Shown here piece after piece: positions 9,031 through 17,546 of a stretch of DNA of 64,000 nucleotides. The translations under genes were made by a program, and so were the position numbers. How positions within the stretch are numbered: the first letter of the stretch is position 1; each line of letters starts with the position of its first letter. The stretch is from Salimicrobium halophilum (GTDB lineage Bacteria > Bacillota > Bacilli > Bacillales > Halobacillaceae), in NCBI RefSeq assembly GCF_900100295.1, contig NZ_FNEV01000006.1, forward strand, positions 170,447 to 234,446, in the 5' to 3' direction. The notes below the pieces were generated by a model. It made no database searches, had not been told where the DNA came from, and saw only the letters and a list, made by a program, of their open reading frames with translations.

Positions 9031-9992
9031 TCACTGACATTCCTCTTCACCGGAACGTTCGTCGCTTCAATCAGCTGATGGACGATATCCTCCGGTGCAA
9101 TCCCTTCGAAATTGGCCTCCGAGGTCAAGATAAGACGGTGAGGCAGCACGAACTTCGCAACGTATTGGACGTCATCAGGCACTACGTAGTCCCGATCATA
9201 AATGAAGGCATAAGCCTTGGCAGCTTTCATAAGTGCCATCGAGCCACGAGGGCTGACCCCGAGGTAGACACTCTCATGATCACGGGTAGCCGAAGTCAGG
9301 GAGACGATATACTGCTGCACGGTCTGATCGATATAGACATCATCCACCTCTTCCTGGAGCTGCACCAGTTCTTCAAGCGTCATGACCGGCTCTACAGAGT
9401 GGATCGGATGCCCTCCCGACGTACGCTCGAGCATCTCCATCTCTTCCTGATACGTCGGATATCCCATTTTCAATTTAAGCAGAAACCGGTCCAATTGGGC
9501 TTCCGGAAGCGGATAAGTCCCTTCATACTCGATCGGGTTCTGCGTGGCCATGACGAAAAACGGCTTCTTCAAAGCTACACTCTGTCCGTCTACGGTAATA
9601 CTCGATTCTTCCATCCCTTCGAGCAACGAAGACTGGGTCTTAGGCGACGTACGGTTGATCTCATCCGCCAGTACGATGTTTCCGAGAATCGGTCCCGGTC
9701 TGAATTCGAAATCGGTGGTTTTCGGGTTATAGATCGAGACGCCTGTGACATCAGACGGCAGTAAGTCCGGGGTGAACTGGATCCGCTTGAATTCACAGTT
9801 CAACGACTTGGCGAGCGTACGGACGAGCATCGTTTTCCCTACACCCGGCACGTCCTCGAGAAGTACGTGACCTCTAGCAAGCAGGGTAACCAGACTCAAA
9901 ATAGCCGCTTCTTCTTTCCCGACCATGACCTGATTGATATTACGGATGACATCGGAGATTTTACTATGAAGCATAAAGGATGACTGCGACAT
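9027..9992 (-). CDS. yeaC: MoxR-family AAA+ ATPase
   Basis: 321 aa. Walker A EDVPGVGKT near residue 47, Walker B NIVLADEIN near residue 105, sensor 1 ATQNPIEYEGTYPLPEAQ and the sensor 2/lid segment VSPRGSMALM show a MoxR ATPase. Family members act as chaperones that mature or insert partner proteins; the partners are probably the next two genes, with which it overlaps. The stretch upstream, 9993-10096, is only a short promoter-sized gap. Confidence 0.88.
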   Translation of the reverse strand: MSQSSFMLHSKISDVIRNINQVMVGKEEAAILSLVTLLARGHVLLEDVPGVGKTMLVRTLAKSLNCEFKRIQFTPDLLPSDVTGVSIYNPKTTDFEFRPGPILGNIVLADEINRTSPKTQSSLLEGMEESSITVDGQSVALKKPFFVMATQNPIEYEGTYPLPEAQLDRFLLKLKMGYPTYQEEMEMLERTSGGHPIHSVEPVMTLEELVQLQEEVDDVYIDQTVQQYIVSLTSATRDHESVYLGVSPRGSMALMKAAKAYAFIYDRDYVVPDDVQYVAKFVLPHRLILTSEANFEGIAPEDIVHQLIEATNVPVKRNVSE

Positions 9993-10096
9993 CTTGTGCT
10001 ACTCCTCTCTATAATGACAAACTTTTTCGACAATGATGATTTCCTCTTAACTATACTACAAGCAAAGAGCGAGAGCCAAACAGAAGGCTAAGTAAC

Positions 10097-11266
10097 TCAG
10101 TACTCGAGACGTCCGAGACGTTCTGCAGCCTCACGCAGCACCTCTTCGTCAGCGAGAAGACCTACGCGGACGTACCCTTCCCCTTCTTTCCCGAACCCGT
10201 TCCCGGGAGCTGTGACGACACCTGCCTGTTCAATCGCGTAGTCCGCAAACCCTTCAGACGAATATCCTTCCGGTACCGGGATCCAGCAGAAGAACGTTCC
10301 CTTCGGGGTGATGGTGCGGAACCCGTGCTTTTCGAGCGTCCCGATGAAAACATCCCGCCGGCGTTCATACATCCGGACGAGCTCTCTCACTTTTGACTGA
10401 TCTCCGCTCAAGGCTTCGATCGCCGCTTCCTGGACAGCTCCGAACAGACTCACATACATGTGATCCTGCAGTTTATTGATCTGCTCGATGACTTCGCGGT
10501 TGCCGGCGACAAAGCCGATCCGCCACCCGGCCATATTATAGCTTTTACTCAGCGTAAAGATTTCCACCCCTGCCTCTTTCGCTCCTTCTGTTTCGAGGAA
10601 GCTCACGGGTTTCTCCCCGTCATACCCGATGGCACCGTAAGCGAAATCATGGATCACCCCGATGTCATGTTTCCTCGCAATGTCCACGGTCTCTTCGAAA
10701 AAGGAAGAAGTAGCCGTCCCCGCTGTCGGATTGTTCGGGTAGTTGAGAAACATAAGCTTCGCCTCGTCCAAATCCTTCTCATCCATTTCCGAATAGTCAG
10801 GCCGGAATCCGTTCTCTTCCCTGAGTGGCATGAATACATCTTCCGCTCCCGCGAGAGCCGTACCGGACATATAATCCGGGTAACCCGGATCAGGAAGAAG
10901 CGCCTTATCGCCAGGGTTCAGAAAACACTGACTCATCTCGACGAGCCCGGCCTTTGCTCCGAATAAAATCGCAATCTCCTCCTCGGAATCGAGATCCACA
11001 CCATGCTCCCGCTTATAATAATCCGCCGCAGCCTGCTTGAATTCAGGCAGACCTCTGAAGTTTATGTATCCATGATTCCGCGGGTCTCGGGCGGCACTCT
11101 CCAATTTCCGTACAATATGTTCAGGAGTGGGCTGGTCAGGATTGCCCTGGCCAAGGTTGATGATATCTCTGCCTTCTTTTTTCAGCCTGCTCACCTTCTT
11201 CGTCAGCTTGGCGAAGAATTGCTCAGGCAGTCTCTCCATTGCTTCTGATGGCTCAAATATACTCAT
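10097..11266 (-). CDS. mtnE: PLP-dependent aminotransferase, MtnE-like
   Basis: 389 aa, class I/II fold. GQGNPDQPTPEHIV near residue 40, NYPNNPTAGTA near residue 175 and FTLSKSYNMAGWRIGF, with the PLP lysine, near residue 235. The N-terminus FEPSEAMERLPEQFF and the divergent position next to an MtnU-type amidase match the methionine-salvage aminotransferase of Bacillus, which uses glutamine to regenerate methionine from 4-methylthio-2-oxobutanoate. Other salvage genes are not in the window, so a broader aminotransferase role is possible. No SAM riboswitch is visible upstream. Confidence 0.7.
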   Translation of the reverse strand: MSIFEPSEAMERLPEQFFAKLTKKVSRLKKEGRDIINLGQGNPDQPTPEHIVRKLESAARDPRNHGYINFRGLPEFKQAAADYYKREHGVDLDSEEEIAILFGAKAGLVEMSQCFLNPGDKALLPDPGYPDYMSGTALAGAEDVFMPLREENGFRPDYSEMDEKDLDEAKLMFLNYPNNPTAGTATSSFFEETVDIARKHDIGVIHDFAYGAIGYDGEKPVSFLETEGAKEAGVEIFTLSKSYNMAGWRIGFVAGNREVIEQINKLQDHMYVSLFGAVQEAAIEALSGDQSKVRELVRMYERRRDVFIGTLEKHGFRTITPKGTFFCWIPVPEGYSSEGFADYAIEQAGVVTAPGNGFGKEGEGYVRVGLLADEEVLREAAERLGRLEY

Positions 11267-11321
11267 TGTTCGTTCCTCCTGATTTCCTAAGTTCCCCCTA
11301 TTGTAAATAATTTTCGGAAGA

Positions 11322-11350
11322 TTGACAAAGTGAACGTGCGACCAGATAAT
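11322..11350 (+). promoter_or_regulatory. mtnU promoter
   Basis: TTGACA (11322-11327), 17 nt, GATAAT (11345-11350), followed 30 nt later by the ATG of mtnU. A near-consensus SigA promoter. Confidence 0.75.
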
Positions 11351-11380
11351 GGGATCAGAGCAAGGAAAGGAGCGGTGACG

Positions 11381-12157
11381 ATGAAACTGGCTTTATTACA
11401 GATAGATGTCGCTTTCGGTGATCCGGAGGCGAACGAAAGGAAAGTGGAAGAATTCTTCCGCAACCTCGATGCTTCCGTCGATGTCGTCGTCCTTCCGGAA
11501 TTATGGACGACAGGATATGATCTTTCCCGTCTCGAGACGATCGCAGATGAAGAAGGGCAGAAAGCGAAGCGATTTTTGAGTGATCTGGCTGAACGATACG
11601 ATGTTCACCTGGTCGGAGGATCAATCGCCAAAAAGACATCGGATGGCGTGTTGAATACAATGTATGTCTTTGACAACAAAGGGAGCTTACTTAAAGAATA
11701 CAGCAAAGCCCATCTTTTTAAACTCATGAATGAAGAAAAATATCTCATTGATGATACGATGGATGGAAAATTCGAGCTGATGGGCGAAAAAAGCGCCGGC
11801 CTCATCTGTTACGACATCCGTTTCCCCGAGTGGGTACGTACTCAAATGCTTGAGGGCACAACGGTTCTTTATGTCGTAGCCGAATGGCCAGCCCCGCGGA
11901 TCGACCACTGGAAGACCCTCCTCAAAGCTCGCGCCATCGAGAATCAGTGCTACGTGGTGGCCTGTAACCGTGTGGGCGCCGATCCGAAGAATGAATTCGG
12001 CGGCCATTCCATCATTTATGGACCATGGGGAGATGTGCTGGCAGAAGGTAGTGAGCAGGAGGAGATCGTGTACGGGGAGATCGACACGTCGAACGTCGAA
12101 GAGATCCGTACGCAGATCCCGATTTTTCAGGACCGCCGCCCGGAACTATATAAATAA
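11381..12157 (+). CDS. mtnU: Carbon-nitrogen hydrolase, MtnU-like omega-amidase
   Basis: 258 aa. The ATG at 11381 is preceded by AAAGGAG with 8 nt spacing; the frame is open further upstream but runs through the promoter. Nitrilase-superfamily triad: Glu in LPELWTTGYD, Lys in EYSKAHLFKLM and Cys in GLICYDIRFPEW. In Bacillus MtnU sits beside the MtnE transaminase, and nitrilase-family omega-amidases of this sort hydrolyse 2-oxoglutaramate left by glutamine transamination, which drives the salvage reaction. Divergent from the mtnE-like gene, 114 bp apart. Confidence 0.75.
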   Translation: MKLALLQIDVAFGDPEANERKVEEFFRNLDASVDVVVLPELWTTGYDLSRLETIADEEGQKAKRFLSDLAERYDVHLVGGSIAKKTSDGVLNTMYVFDNKGSLLKEYSKAHLFKLMNEEKYLIDDTMDGKFELMGEKSAGLICYDIRFPEWVRTQMLEGTTVLYVVAEWPAPRIDHWKTLLKARAIENQCYVVACNRVGADPKNEFGGHSIIYGPWGDVLAEGSEQEEIVYGEIDTSNVEEIRTQIPIFQDRRPELYK

Positions 12158-12163
12158 TGCTTG

Positions 12164-12193
12164 GACCCTCGCCGGTTGCGCGAGGGTTTTTTT
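12164..12193 (+). terminator. Terminator of mtnU
   Basis: ACCCTCG (12165-12171) pairs with CGAGGGT (12181-12187) and is followed by a T-run. Classic intrinsic terminator 8 nt after the stop codon. Confidence 0.9.
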
Positions 12194-12395
12194 ATTTTGG
12201 AGGAGGTTGACTGAGGGAGTGTTATGCGCACGCTTGTGGCTTTATGCGATGATTTTTGCCCGATTCATGGCAAAAACGGGCCATAAAAAAGGGTATCCGA
12301 TAGTTTTGCTCCTCCCCCCTTAAAAAACATCCCATAACTTTTGTTATGAGGCAGTTTTTCAATTTGCATGGTTAAAACCGTCTTATATACACAAA

Positions 12396-12434
12396 AACCC
12401 TTCAGACATCCGGGGATGTCCGAAGGGTTTTAAA
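12396..12434. terminator. Bidirectional terminator-like hairpin between mtnU and purU
   Basis: AAAACCCTTC and GAAGGGTTTT pair around AGACATCCGGGGATGTCC, which forms its own inner stem (GACATCC/GGATGTC). A-rich before and T-rich after, so it could end transcription from both sides. Confidence 0.75.
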
Positions 12435-12439
12435 TAGAA

Positions 12440-12690
12440 AGGCCGCGACTTTTCCTGTCTAGTTTCAGCCTATCCAAGGTCGTATCATAAGCGGGAGGCT
12501 GCCACTTTTCTTGTCTAGCTGTGCCACCCAGAAACTCGAGCCATAAGCAAGGTGTCTCCGCTTTTCATGTCCAGCTACGAAGCCCAGAAACCCCGAGCCA
12601 TAAGGGGAACAGATCAGAAAAAAAGAAAGATCACTTTTTGTCTGACAGTTCCCCTTATGACTGAGGTTTCTAAGCAGGGCTTCTCCGCTT
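12440..12690. repeat. Cluster of dispersed intergenic repeats with a long inverted repeat
   Basis: Three related units follow one another: TTTTCCTGTCTAGTTTCAGCC near 12454, TTTTCTTGTCTAGCTGTGCC near 12506 and CTTTTCATGTCCAGCTACG near 12560; the second and third continue into CCAGAAA..CGAGCCATAAG. The third unit forms a long imperfect hairpin: arm 12581-12610 pairs with 12648-12681, and the inner CAGAAAAAAAG/CTTTTTGTCTG pairs as well. I recognise this as the TCTAGCT..CTCGAG..CATAAG repeat type common between genes of Bacillaceae. No gene is visible in 12194-12694. Confidence 0.7.
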
Positions 12691-12694
12691 TCCC

Positions 12695-13597
12695 TTATGA
12701 AAACACAATAGTTTTGTTCTGATGAACAAGAATGCGGTCGGCTAGGTGCCATTTGACGGCGCGGGCCAGGACGCTCCGTTCGATCGTCTGACCGATTTTC
12801 TTCATGTCCTCCACGTGATCGCGGTGGTCCACGCGTCCGATGTCCTGTTCGATAATCGGGCCTTCGTCCAGGTCGTTCGTGACATAGTGGGACGTAGCTC
12901 CGATCATCTTCACTCCCCGCTCATACGCTCTCTCGTAAGGACGAGCTCCTACGAACGCCGGCAGGAAGGAGTGGTGGATGTTGATGATGCGATTGCGGTA
13001 AGATTCCACGAATTCCGGAGTGAGAATCTGCATGTATCTCGCCAGTACGACCAGGTCGGTGTCATGCTCATCCAGAATTTCTTTGTGGCGGGCTTCCGCT
13101 TCATGACGGATGTCTTTGTTCGACGGCACGTGATAAAAAGGAATTCCGAGAGATTCTACCATCTCCCTCGTATCTTCATGGTTACTGATCACGACGGCAA
13201 GATTGGCCATCAAATCGCTACTCTGCCACTCCCACAGCAACTCAAGCAGACAATGCGGCTGTTTCGATACGAAAATCGCTACGTTTTTAAGCTCACGGAC
13301 GGCCGTCAGTTTCCAGTCCATATTGAACTCCGCGGCAATCGGCTGAAAATCGACTTCGATCTGTTCGAATTTCGCTTCAAGCTCCGGACAGTCGAATTCC
13401 AGACGGATGAAGAACTCTCCACCTTCCGGATCCGTCGAATACTGATGAGAAGCGACAATATTCGCATCATGGCTAAACAGGAACTCGGAAATCCGCGAAA
13501 TGATCCCCGGCTGGTCCGGACAGTGGATCAATAGCCTCGCCCGATTTTTGTTCTTTTCTTTATAATGCTGCAATTTTTCTTCGTTATAGCTGGTCAT
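12695..13597 (-). CDS. purU: Formyltetrahydrofolate deformylase
   Basis: 300 aa from the ATG at 13597, the normal PurU length; a frame seven codons longer lacks a ribosome site. The N-terminal ACT domain (RLLIHCPDQPGIISRISEFL region, residues 20-90) is followed by a formyltransferase-type hydrolase domain with VISNHED near residue 135, LARYMQILTP, and the catalytic region NIHHSFLPAFVGA with Asp in TNDLDEGPIIEQD. It releases formate from 10-formyl-THF and so balances one-carbon units and purine synthesis. Single gene. Confidence 0.95.
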   Translation of the reverse strand: MTSYNEEKLQHYKEKNKNRARLLIHCPDQPGIISRISEFLFSHDANIVASHQYSTDPEGGEFFIRLEFDCPELEAKFEQIEVDFQPIAAEFNMDWKLTAVRELKNVAIFVSKQPHCLLELLWEWQSSDLMANLAVVISNHEDTREMVESLGIPFYHVPSNKDIRHEAEARHKEILDEHDTDLVVLARYMQILTPEFVESYRNRIINIHHSFLPAFVGARPYERAYERGVKMIGATSHYVTNDLDEGPIIEQDIGRVDHRDHVEDMKKIGQTIERSVLARAVKWHLADRILVHQNKTIVFS

Positions 13598-13660
13598 AAC
13601 TGTTACATCTCCATTCAAAATAATGACTAGCTATTACTTTATGTCATTTATCCTCATTGT

Positions 13661-14959
13661 TCAAGATACTTCTTTCAATTTCACCGTCTCCGTATCCTTT
13701 TCCTTACCAGCAAGATCGGAGAACGAATCATTCAATGCGGATACCGCTTCACGAATACGGTCGGTATTCATCAATTGCTCGTCCGTCGATTCCCCGATTT
13801 CTACGAGAGAATGAGAAAGCGTCTCCGTCCGTTTCGTCTCATGTTCCATCGAAACGGAAATTTCCCGGCTCGCTCCTTCGAGTTCTTCAAGGTTGCTGTA
13901 CACCTTATGGATATTGTTCGTATTCTCTTCGATTTTTTGGAGGACGGTGTCGAATCGCTCGTCCATAAGAGAAATCATCTCAGAAGCCTCAGAAGCATGA
14001 TCAGCATTCTCTTCCGCTCGCTTCACCTGGTTCTGGACCTTTCCTTTCATGCGCTCCACCGTTTTCGTTACTTCACTGGTAGCCTCTAACGAACGTTCTG
14101 CAAGCTTCCGGACTTCCCCTGCCACTACCGCAAAACCTTTCCCATGTTCCCCGGCTCGTGCGGCCTCAATGGAGGCGTTCAATGCAAGAAGGTTGGTCTG
14201 CTCGGCAATATCATCAATCAATCCGACGACATCGGTGATATTGTTCATCTCTTCCGCCAGTTCTTCTATCTCCTGTCTCGAAGACAAAGAGCTCTCTTTC
14301 AGTTCGGTGATTTTCTCAACAGAAGAAGTGACTTCCTTCTTCCCTTCATCCGCTGAATTCCGCATGTCTTCAAGGGAAGCGGACGTTCCGGAAAGGAAAT
14401 CGGAAACTTCTTTCATTCCTCTGGCTAGTTCATCCGAAGACGCGGAAGTCTCCTCGAACGTAGCTGTCGTATCCTGCGATTGAGCGGCTATCTGTTTGAT
14501 CGATTCATTGACACTGTCCACTTGCCCTTTCAAGTTATCGAGGTAGCCGTTGATGTTCCTTGACTCCTCCGAAATCGTCCGGATCTTCTCGTTTTGAGCT
14601 TTTTCAAGATCCTCCATATTCTCAAAAAAATTCGCAACATATACGCCGAGGGAGGATACCTCATCCTTATCCTTCATGGGAATCTCCACATTTCTTTCTC
14701 CCCGTTCAAACGCTTCCATTTTATTCCTTATAGACGCTATTGGACGAAGGATAAAGTAGTTCAACAGAAGGATGATAATAGCCGTCCCGATCACGATGTT
14801 CAACCCCGTCGATACCATGACCCCCAGCTCCCCGCTGAATTCGATCCCCGCATACTGAAGAGCATTCAGCACGATTCCTACAATCGTTGAATTCAATAAT
14901 AATACCGCTCCGATAATAAGTGCGAACTTCACTTTCAGACTGGAAAAAAATCTTCCCAT
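13661..14959 (-). CDS. Methyl-accepting chemotaxis protein without a sensory ectodomain
   Basis: 432 aa. Two membrane segments (about residues 12-32 and 50-68) enclose only some 15-20 residues, so there is no room for a ligand-binding domain. A HAMP-like segment ([18 protein letters not shown]) follows, then a long coiled coil and the signalling hairpin [19 protein letters not shown] near residue 260 with [19 protein letters not shown]. It should signal through CheA/CheW. Ligand or stimulus unknown; similar short-loop receptors may read membrane state or a partner protein. Confidence 0.9.
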   Translation of the reverse strand: MGRFFSSLKVKFALIIGAVLLLNSTIVGIVLNALQYAGIEFSGELGVMVSTGLNIVIGTAIIILLLNYFILRPIASIRNKMEAFERGERNVEIPMKDKDEVSSLGVYVANFFENMEDLEKAQNEKIRTISEESRNINGYLDNLKGQVDSVNESIKQIAAQSQDTTATFEETSASSDELARGMKEVSDFLSGTSASLEDMRNSADEGKKEVTSSVEKITELKESSLSSRQEIEELAEEMNNITDVVGLIDDIAEQTNLLALNASIEAARAGEHGKGFAVVAGEVRKLAERSLEATSEVTKTVERMKGKVQNQVKRAEENADHASEASEMISLMDERFDTVLQKIEENTNNIHKVYSNLEELEGASREISVSMEHETKRTETLSHSLVEIGESTDEQLMNTDRIREAVSALNDSFSDLAGKEKDTETVKLKEVS

Positions 14960-15059
14960 ACCATTCCGCCTCTCTGTGTTTATTATAAAGAACGATACCC
15001 CAATCTTTATTACCTAAACCGAAAGGACCTGTAAAACAGGCCGCCCCTACTCCCACAAA

Positions 15060-15110
15060 ATATAAATAACCCCTGAACAACCGGGATCACCGGCCGTTCA
15101 AGGGCTTCTT
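15060..15110 (-). terminator. Terminator of the ring-cleaving dioxygenase gene
   Basis: Minus strand CCCTTGAACGGCCGG and CCGGTTGTTCAGGGG pair around TGATC and are followed by TTATTTATATTTT. It lies just after the stop codon at 15119. Confidence 0.75.
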
Positions 15111-15118
15111 CACTCTAC

Positions 15119-16105
15119 TCAATTAAAATATTCTTTTTTTATATCTTTCGTACTACGAACCGTGTCGATAGAACGGACCATGTCTTCGATCTGATTACGC
15201 TTCGGCTCTAGCATCGGCGGGAGAGCCAGGTTCTCCCCGAGGGTTTCATATGGTTCGTCATCCATGAACCCTGGGCCGTCCGTCGCAAATTCGAATAGGA
15301 TCTGCGGAGCTACCTGGACGTAGAGCGATTGGAAATAGAAGCGGTTCACATAGCCCGACGTGCGGAATCCGAATTTCGGCATACGATCGATCCAGTGCTC
15401 AAGCGCGTCCCTATCTTCTACGCGGAAAGCGGCGTGATGGACCGTTCCATACCCTTGACGTGCCGGAGGAAGGATATTGTTGAACTCGACGATCACTTGA
15501 GCTCCATTCCCTCCCTCTCCGACTTCAAATAAATGAAATGCCCCGTCTTTGTCAATTTCCGTGAACTCCAGGACCTTCTCCATCATTTCTTTGAAATACT
15601 CGATATTATCCACCCGTACATGCAACGGACCAAGCCCGGTGATGCCATATTCGTTCGGCACCGGCCCTTTCTGCCAAGGGACGCCTGCAGGCACGCCATC
15701 GATTCCTTCATCGGACACCAGTTCATAAGCCTGATCATCAAAATCGGTGAACGGAAGCACCTTCTTCCCGAACCGTTCCTGAATGCCTTTGTGGCTGATA
15801 TCATAGTGATCGAATCGCTTCACCCAGTATTCGAGCGCCTCATCGCTTGGCACACGGAAAGATGTTTTCGAGATTTCGTTCGTGCCGTGGGAACCTTTCG
15901 GAATTCCCGGAAAATCGAAGAACGTCATATCCGTCCCTGGATTCCCTTCATCATCTGCGAAGAATAAATGATACGTCTTGATATCATCCTGGTTGACGGT
16001 TTTCTTCACTAGTCTCATCCCTAATATATACGTAAAAAATTCATAGTTCTTCTCTGCACTGCTTGTAATCGCAGTTACATGGTGCACTCCCTTGATTCCA
16101 TTCAT
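15119..16105 (-). CDS. VOC-family ring-cleaving dioxygenase (hydroquinone type)
   Basis: 328 aa from the ATG at 16105 (GAGGTG 9 nt upstream; an ATG four codons earlier is too close to it). Two vicinal-oxygen-chelate halves: metal ligands appear as GVHHVTAI near residue 7, GPLHVRVDN near residue 150, GTVHHAAFRV near residue 215 and the Glu of QILFEFATDGPGF near residue 270. The family includes MhqA/MhqE/MhqO of Bacillus, which open hydroquinone or catechol rings during quinone stress. The exact paralogue cannot be assigned. Followed by a terminator; single-gene unit. Confidence 0.8.
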   Translation of the reverse strand: MNGIKGVHHVTAITSSAEKNYEFFTYILGMRLVKKTVNQDDIKTYHLFFADDEGNPGTDMTFFDFPGIPKGSHGTNEISKTSFRVPSDEALEYWVKRFDHYDISHKGIQERFGKKVLPFTDFDDQAYELVSDEGIDGVPAGVPWQKGPVPNEYGITGLGPLHVRVDNIEYFKEMMEKVLEFTEIDKDGAFHLFEVGEGGNGAQVIVEFNNILPPARQGYGTVHHAAFRVEDRDALEHWIDRMPKFGFRTSGYVNRFYFQSLYVQVAPQILFEFATDGPGFMDDEPYETLGENLALPPMLEPKRNQIEDMVRSIDTVRSTKDIKKEYFN

Positions 16106-16174
16106 ATAACATTTCACCTCATTAAAAAAATATCTTTAATTCAAGATAACACACTCACAACCATTTATCGAATT

Positions 16175-16834
16175 TCATGCTTCTTCGAGCAGAGCGGCAT
16201 CATTATTCCGGGGCGTGTTCACTCGTTTGGAGACCGGATACATGGCAAGAGTACCGTCCGGTAGAGGACGCAACAAATTCCGCGCTTCCTCTTCACTATC
16301 CAGCCAAGCCCCGTACTCTTCCTGTCGAAGAATCACCGGCATCCGGTGGTGGATACCGCTCATCTCCCGGTTCGCTTCTGTCGTCAGAATGGTACAAGTG
16401 AAAACAGGCTCGCCCTTTTCGTTCTCCCATTTCTCCCACAACCCGGCAAAACCGAAGAGATTCTTCCCCTTCACCTGAATACGATACGGTTGCTTCTCTC
16501 CCAGGTCGTCTTTTTTCCATTCGAAAAAACTGTCCGCCGGTATAATGCATCGCTGCTGCTTGAACGGCTTACGGAAACTCTTCTTCTCTTCCACCGTCTC
16601 CGAGCGAGCGTTGATCATTTTGAATCCGATCTTTTCGTCCTCGGCCCACGGCGGAATAAGACCCCATCGCAAATACCCCATCCTTCTATCTTCCGCGCCT
16701 GCTATAACTGCCGGAATATTCTGGGAAGGAGCGACGTTATAATTATTCTGCCACTGATCGATCCGTATCTGATCAACTCCGTACTCTGTTCGCATGTCTT
16801 CCAGTTCCGCAATTAAAGTGAATCTTCCGCACAT
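16175..16834 (-). CDS. SRAP (SOS response-associated peptidase) protein, YedK/HMCES family
   Basis: 219 aa beginning MCGRFTL; Cys2 becomes the N-terminus after Met removal and forms a stable thiazolidine link to abasic sites in single-stranded DNA. Other family residues are present: NARSET near residue 75, PADSFFEWK near residue 97, Glu in TTEANREM and His in GIHHRMPVIL near residue 160. Ribosome site AAGGAGG is well placed. It shields abasic sites from cleavage at replication forks. No LexA box is obvious in front of it. Confidence 0.93.
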   Translation of the reverse strand: MCGRFTLIAELEDMRTEYGVDQIRIDQWQNNYNVAPSQNIPAVIAGAEDRRMGYLRWGLIPPWAEDEKIGFKMINARSETVEEKKSFRKPFKQQRCIIPADSFFEWKKDDLGEKQPYRIQVKGKNLFGFAGLWEKWENEKGEPVFTCTILTTEANREMSGIHHRMPVILRQEEYGAWLDSEEEARNLLRPLPDGTLAMYPVSKRVNTPRNNDAALLEEA

Positions 16835-17125
16835 TTTCCGCGCCTCCTTATATCATTCATTATTCCTGTATGGCGACGTTTGAAACCTGCTCTACCTGAA
16901 CATTTACATAAATAAAAACTGAATGATCCAATCCCAGCCCCGGCCAACTATAAGGTGTTTTTTCATAATGTGCTTTCCAAAAATATCGCATAAAAAACGA
17001 TATCAGGTACTTTGCGCTCCCATTCACCAAATGCCATCGAATAAAATCATTTTTGCAACGTTATCTCAGATCTCTTCCATGAAAACTGTCGCAAACACGA
17101 CCATCCATCTAAAAAACCATAAAAA
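16835..17125. other. Intergenic region without a supported gene
   Basis: AT-rich gap between the SRAP gene and the cold-shock terminator. A 72-codon plus-strand frame (16923-17141) has no convincing ribosome site, odd composition and runs into the terminator, so I do not call it. No riboswitch or strong promoter was recognised. Confidence 0.5.
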
Positions 17126-17155
17126 AATCCCGTGTTCGTAATGAACACGGGATTC
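17126..17155 (-). terminator. Terminator of the cold-shock gene
   Basis: AATCCCGTGTTC and GAACACGGGATT are perfect complements around GTAAT, with a T-run after it on the minus strand (seven T). It may also work on the plus strand. Confidence 0.9.
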
Positions 17156-17172
17156 TTTATTGCAACGGGCAA

Positions 17173-17370
17173 TTATTTTTGAACGTTAGCAGCTTGTGGG
17201 CCACGGTTTCCTTCGACGATTTCGAAAGATACTGTTTGACCTTCTTCAAGTGTTTTGAAACCTTCGTCTTGAATAGCAGAGAAGTGAACGAAAACATCGT
17301 CTTGACCTTCTACTTCGATGAAGCCATAACCTTTTTCTGCGTTGAACCATTTCACGTTACCTTGTAACAT
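17173..17370 (-). CDS. Cold-shock protein, CspB/CspC/CspD family
   Basis: 65 aa single-stranded nucleic acid binding protein. RNP1 motif [10 protein letters not shown] (residues 13-22) and RNP2 DVFVHFSAI (residues 25-33) are intact, and [11 protein letters not shown] closes the OB fold. It acts as an RNA chaperone and helps translation at low temperature and in stationary phase. A 130-nt leader with a hairpin beside the ribosome site and a strong promoter are visible. B. subtilis has three close paralogues, so a letter is not assigned. Confidence 0.95.
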   Translation of the reverse strand: MLQGNVKWFNAEKGYGFIEVEGQDDVFVHFSAIQDEGFKTLEEGQTVSFEIVEGNRGPQAANVQK

Positions 17371-17385
17371 ATTGTTTCCTCCTGC

Positions 17386-17402
17386 GGTGATTCGCGATCA
17401 CC
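17386..17402 (-). promoter_or_regulatory. Small hairpin next to the csp ribosome site
   Basis: GGTGAT and ATCACC form a 6-bp stem around CGCGA, ending 2 nt before GCAGGAGG. It may influence ribosome access with temperature; this is inference from position only. Confidence 0.4.
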
Positions 17403-17500
17403 ATTGAATTACTATTCTTGCTCACGACGTGCATTCAAGACGACAAGCTTTCACACTCATGCTCGTTGCTTTCGTACCGAACAACAATAAGTTAATACCT

Positions 17501-17529
17501 ACTATACCACCGTATCCTTACCTTGGCAA
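17501..17529 (-). promoter_or_regulatory. Cold-shock gene promoter
   Basis: Minus strand TTGCCA (17524-17529), 17 nt, TATAGT (17501-17506). This predicts a leader of about 120 nt, as is usual for cold-shock genes. Confidence 0.75.
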
Positions 17530-17546
17530 GTCTTTTTGAATATTTG

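Noticed and set aside
11267..11380. Possible SAM riboswitch between the mtnE- and mtnU-like genes
   Set aside because: The gap is only about 110 nt and shows none of the conserved S-box core; only a SigA promoter is visible.
12465..12752. 95-codon minus-strand frame in the repeat cluster
   Set aside because: It is made of the dispersed repeat units and the purU 3' end; not a gene.
14960..15059. Sigma-D (flagellar) promoter for the chemotaxis receptor
   Set aside because: A TAAA and a loosely similar -10 can be found but do not fit TAAA-N15-GCCGATAT well enough to report.
16923..17141. 72-codon plus-strand frame after the SRAP gene
   Set aside because: No good ribosome site, unusual composition and it runs into the cold-shock terminator.
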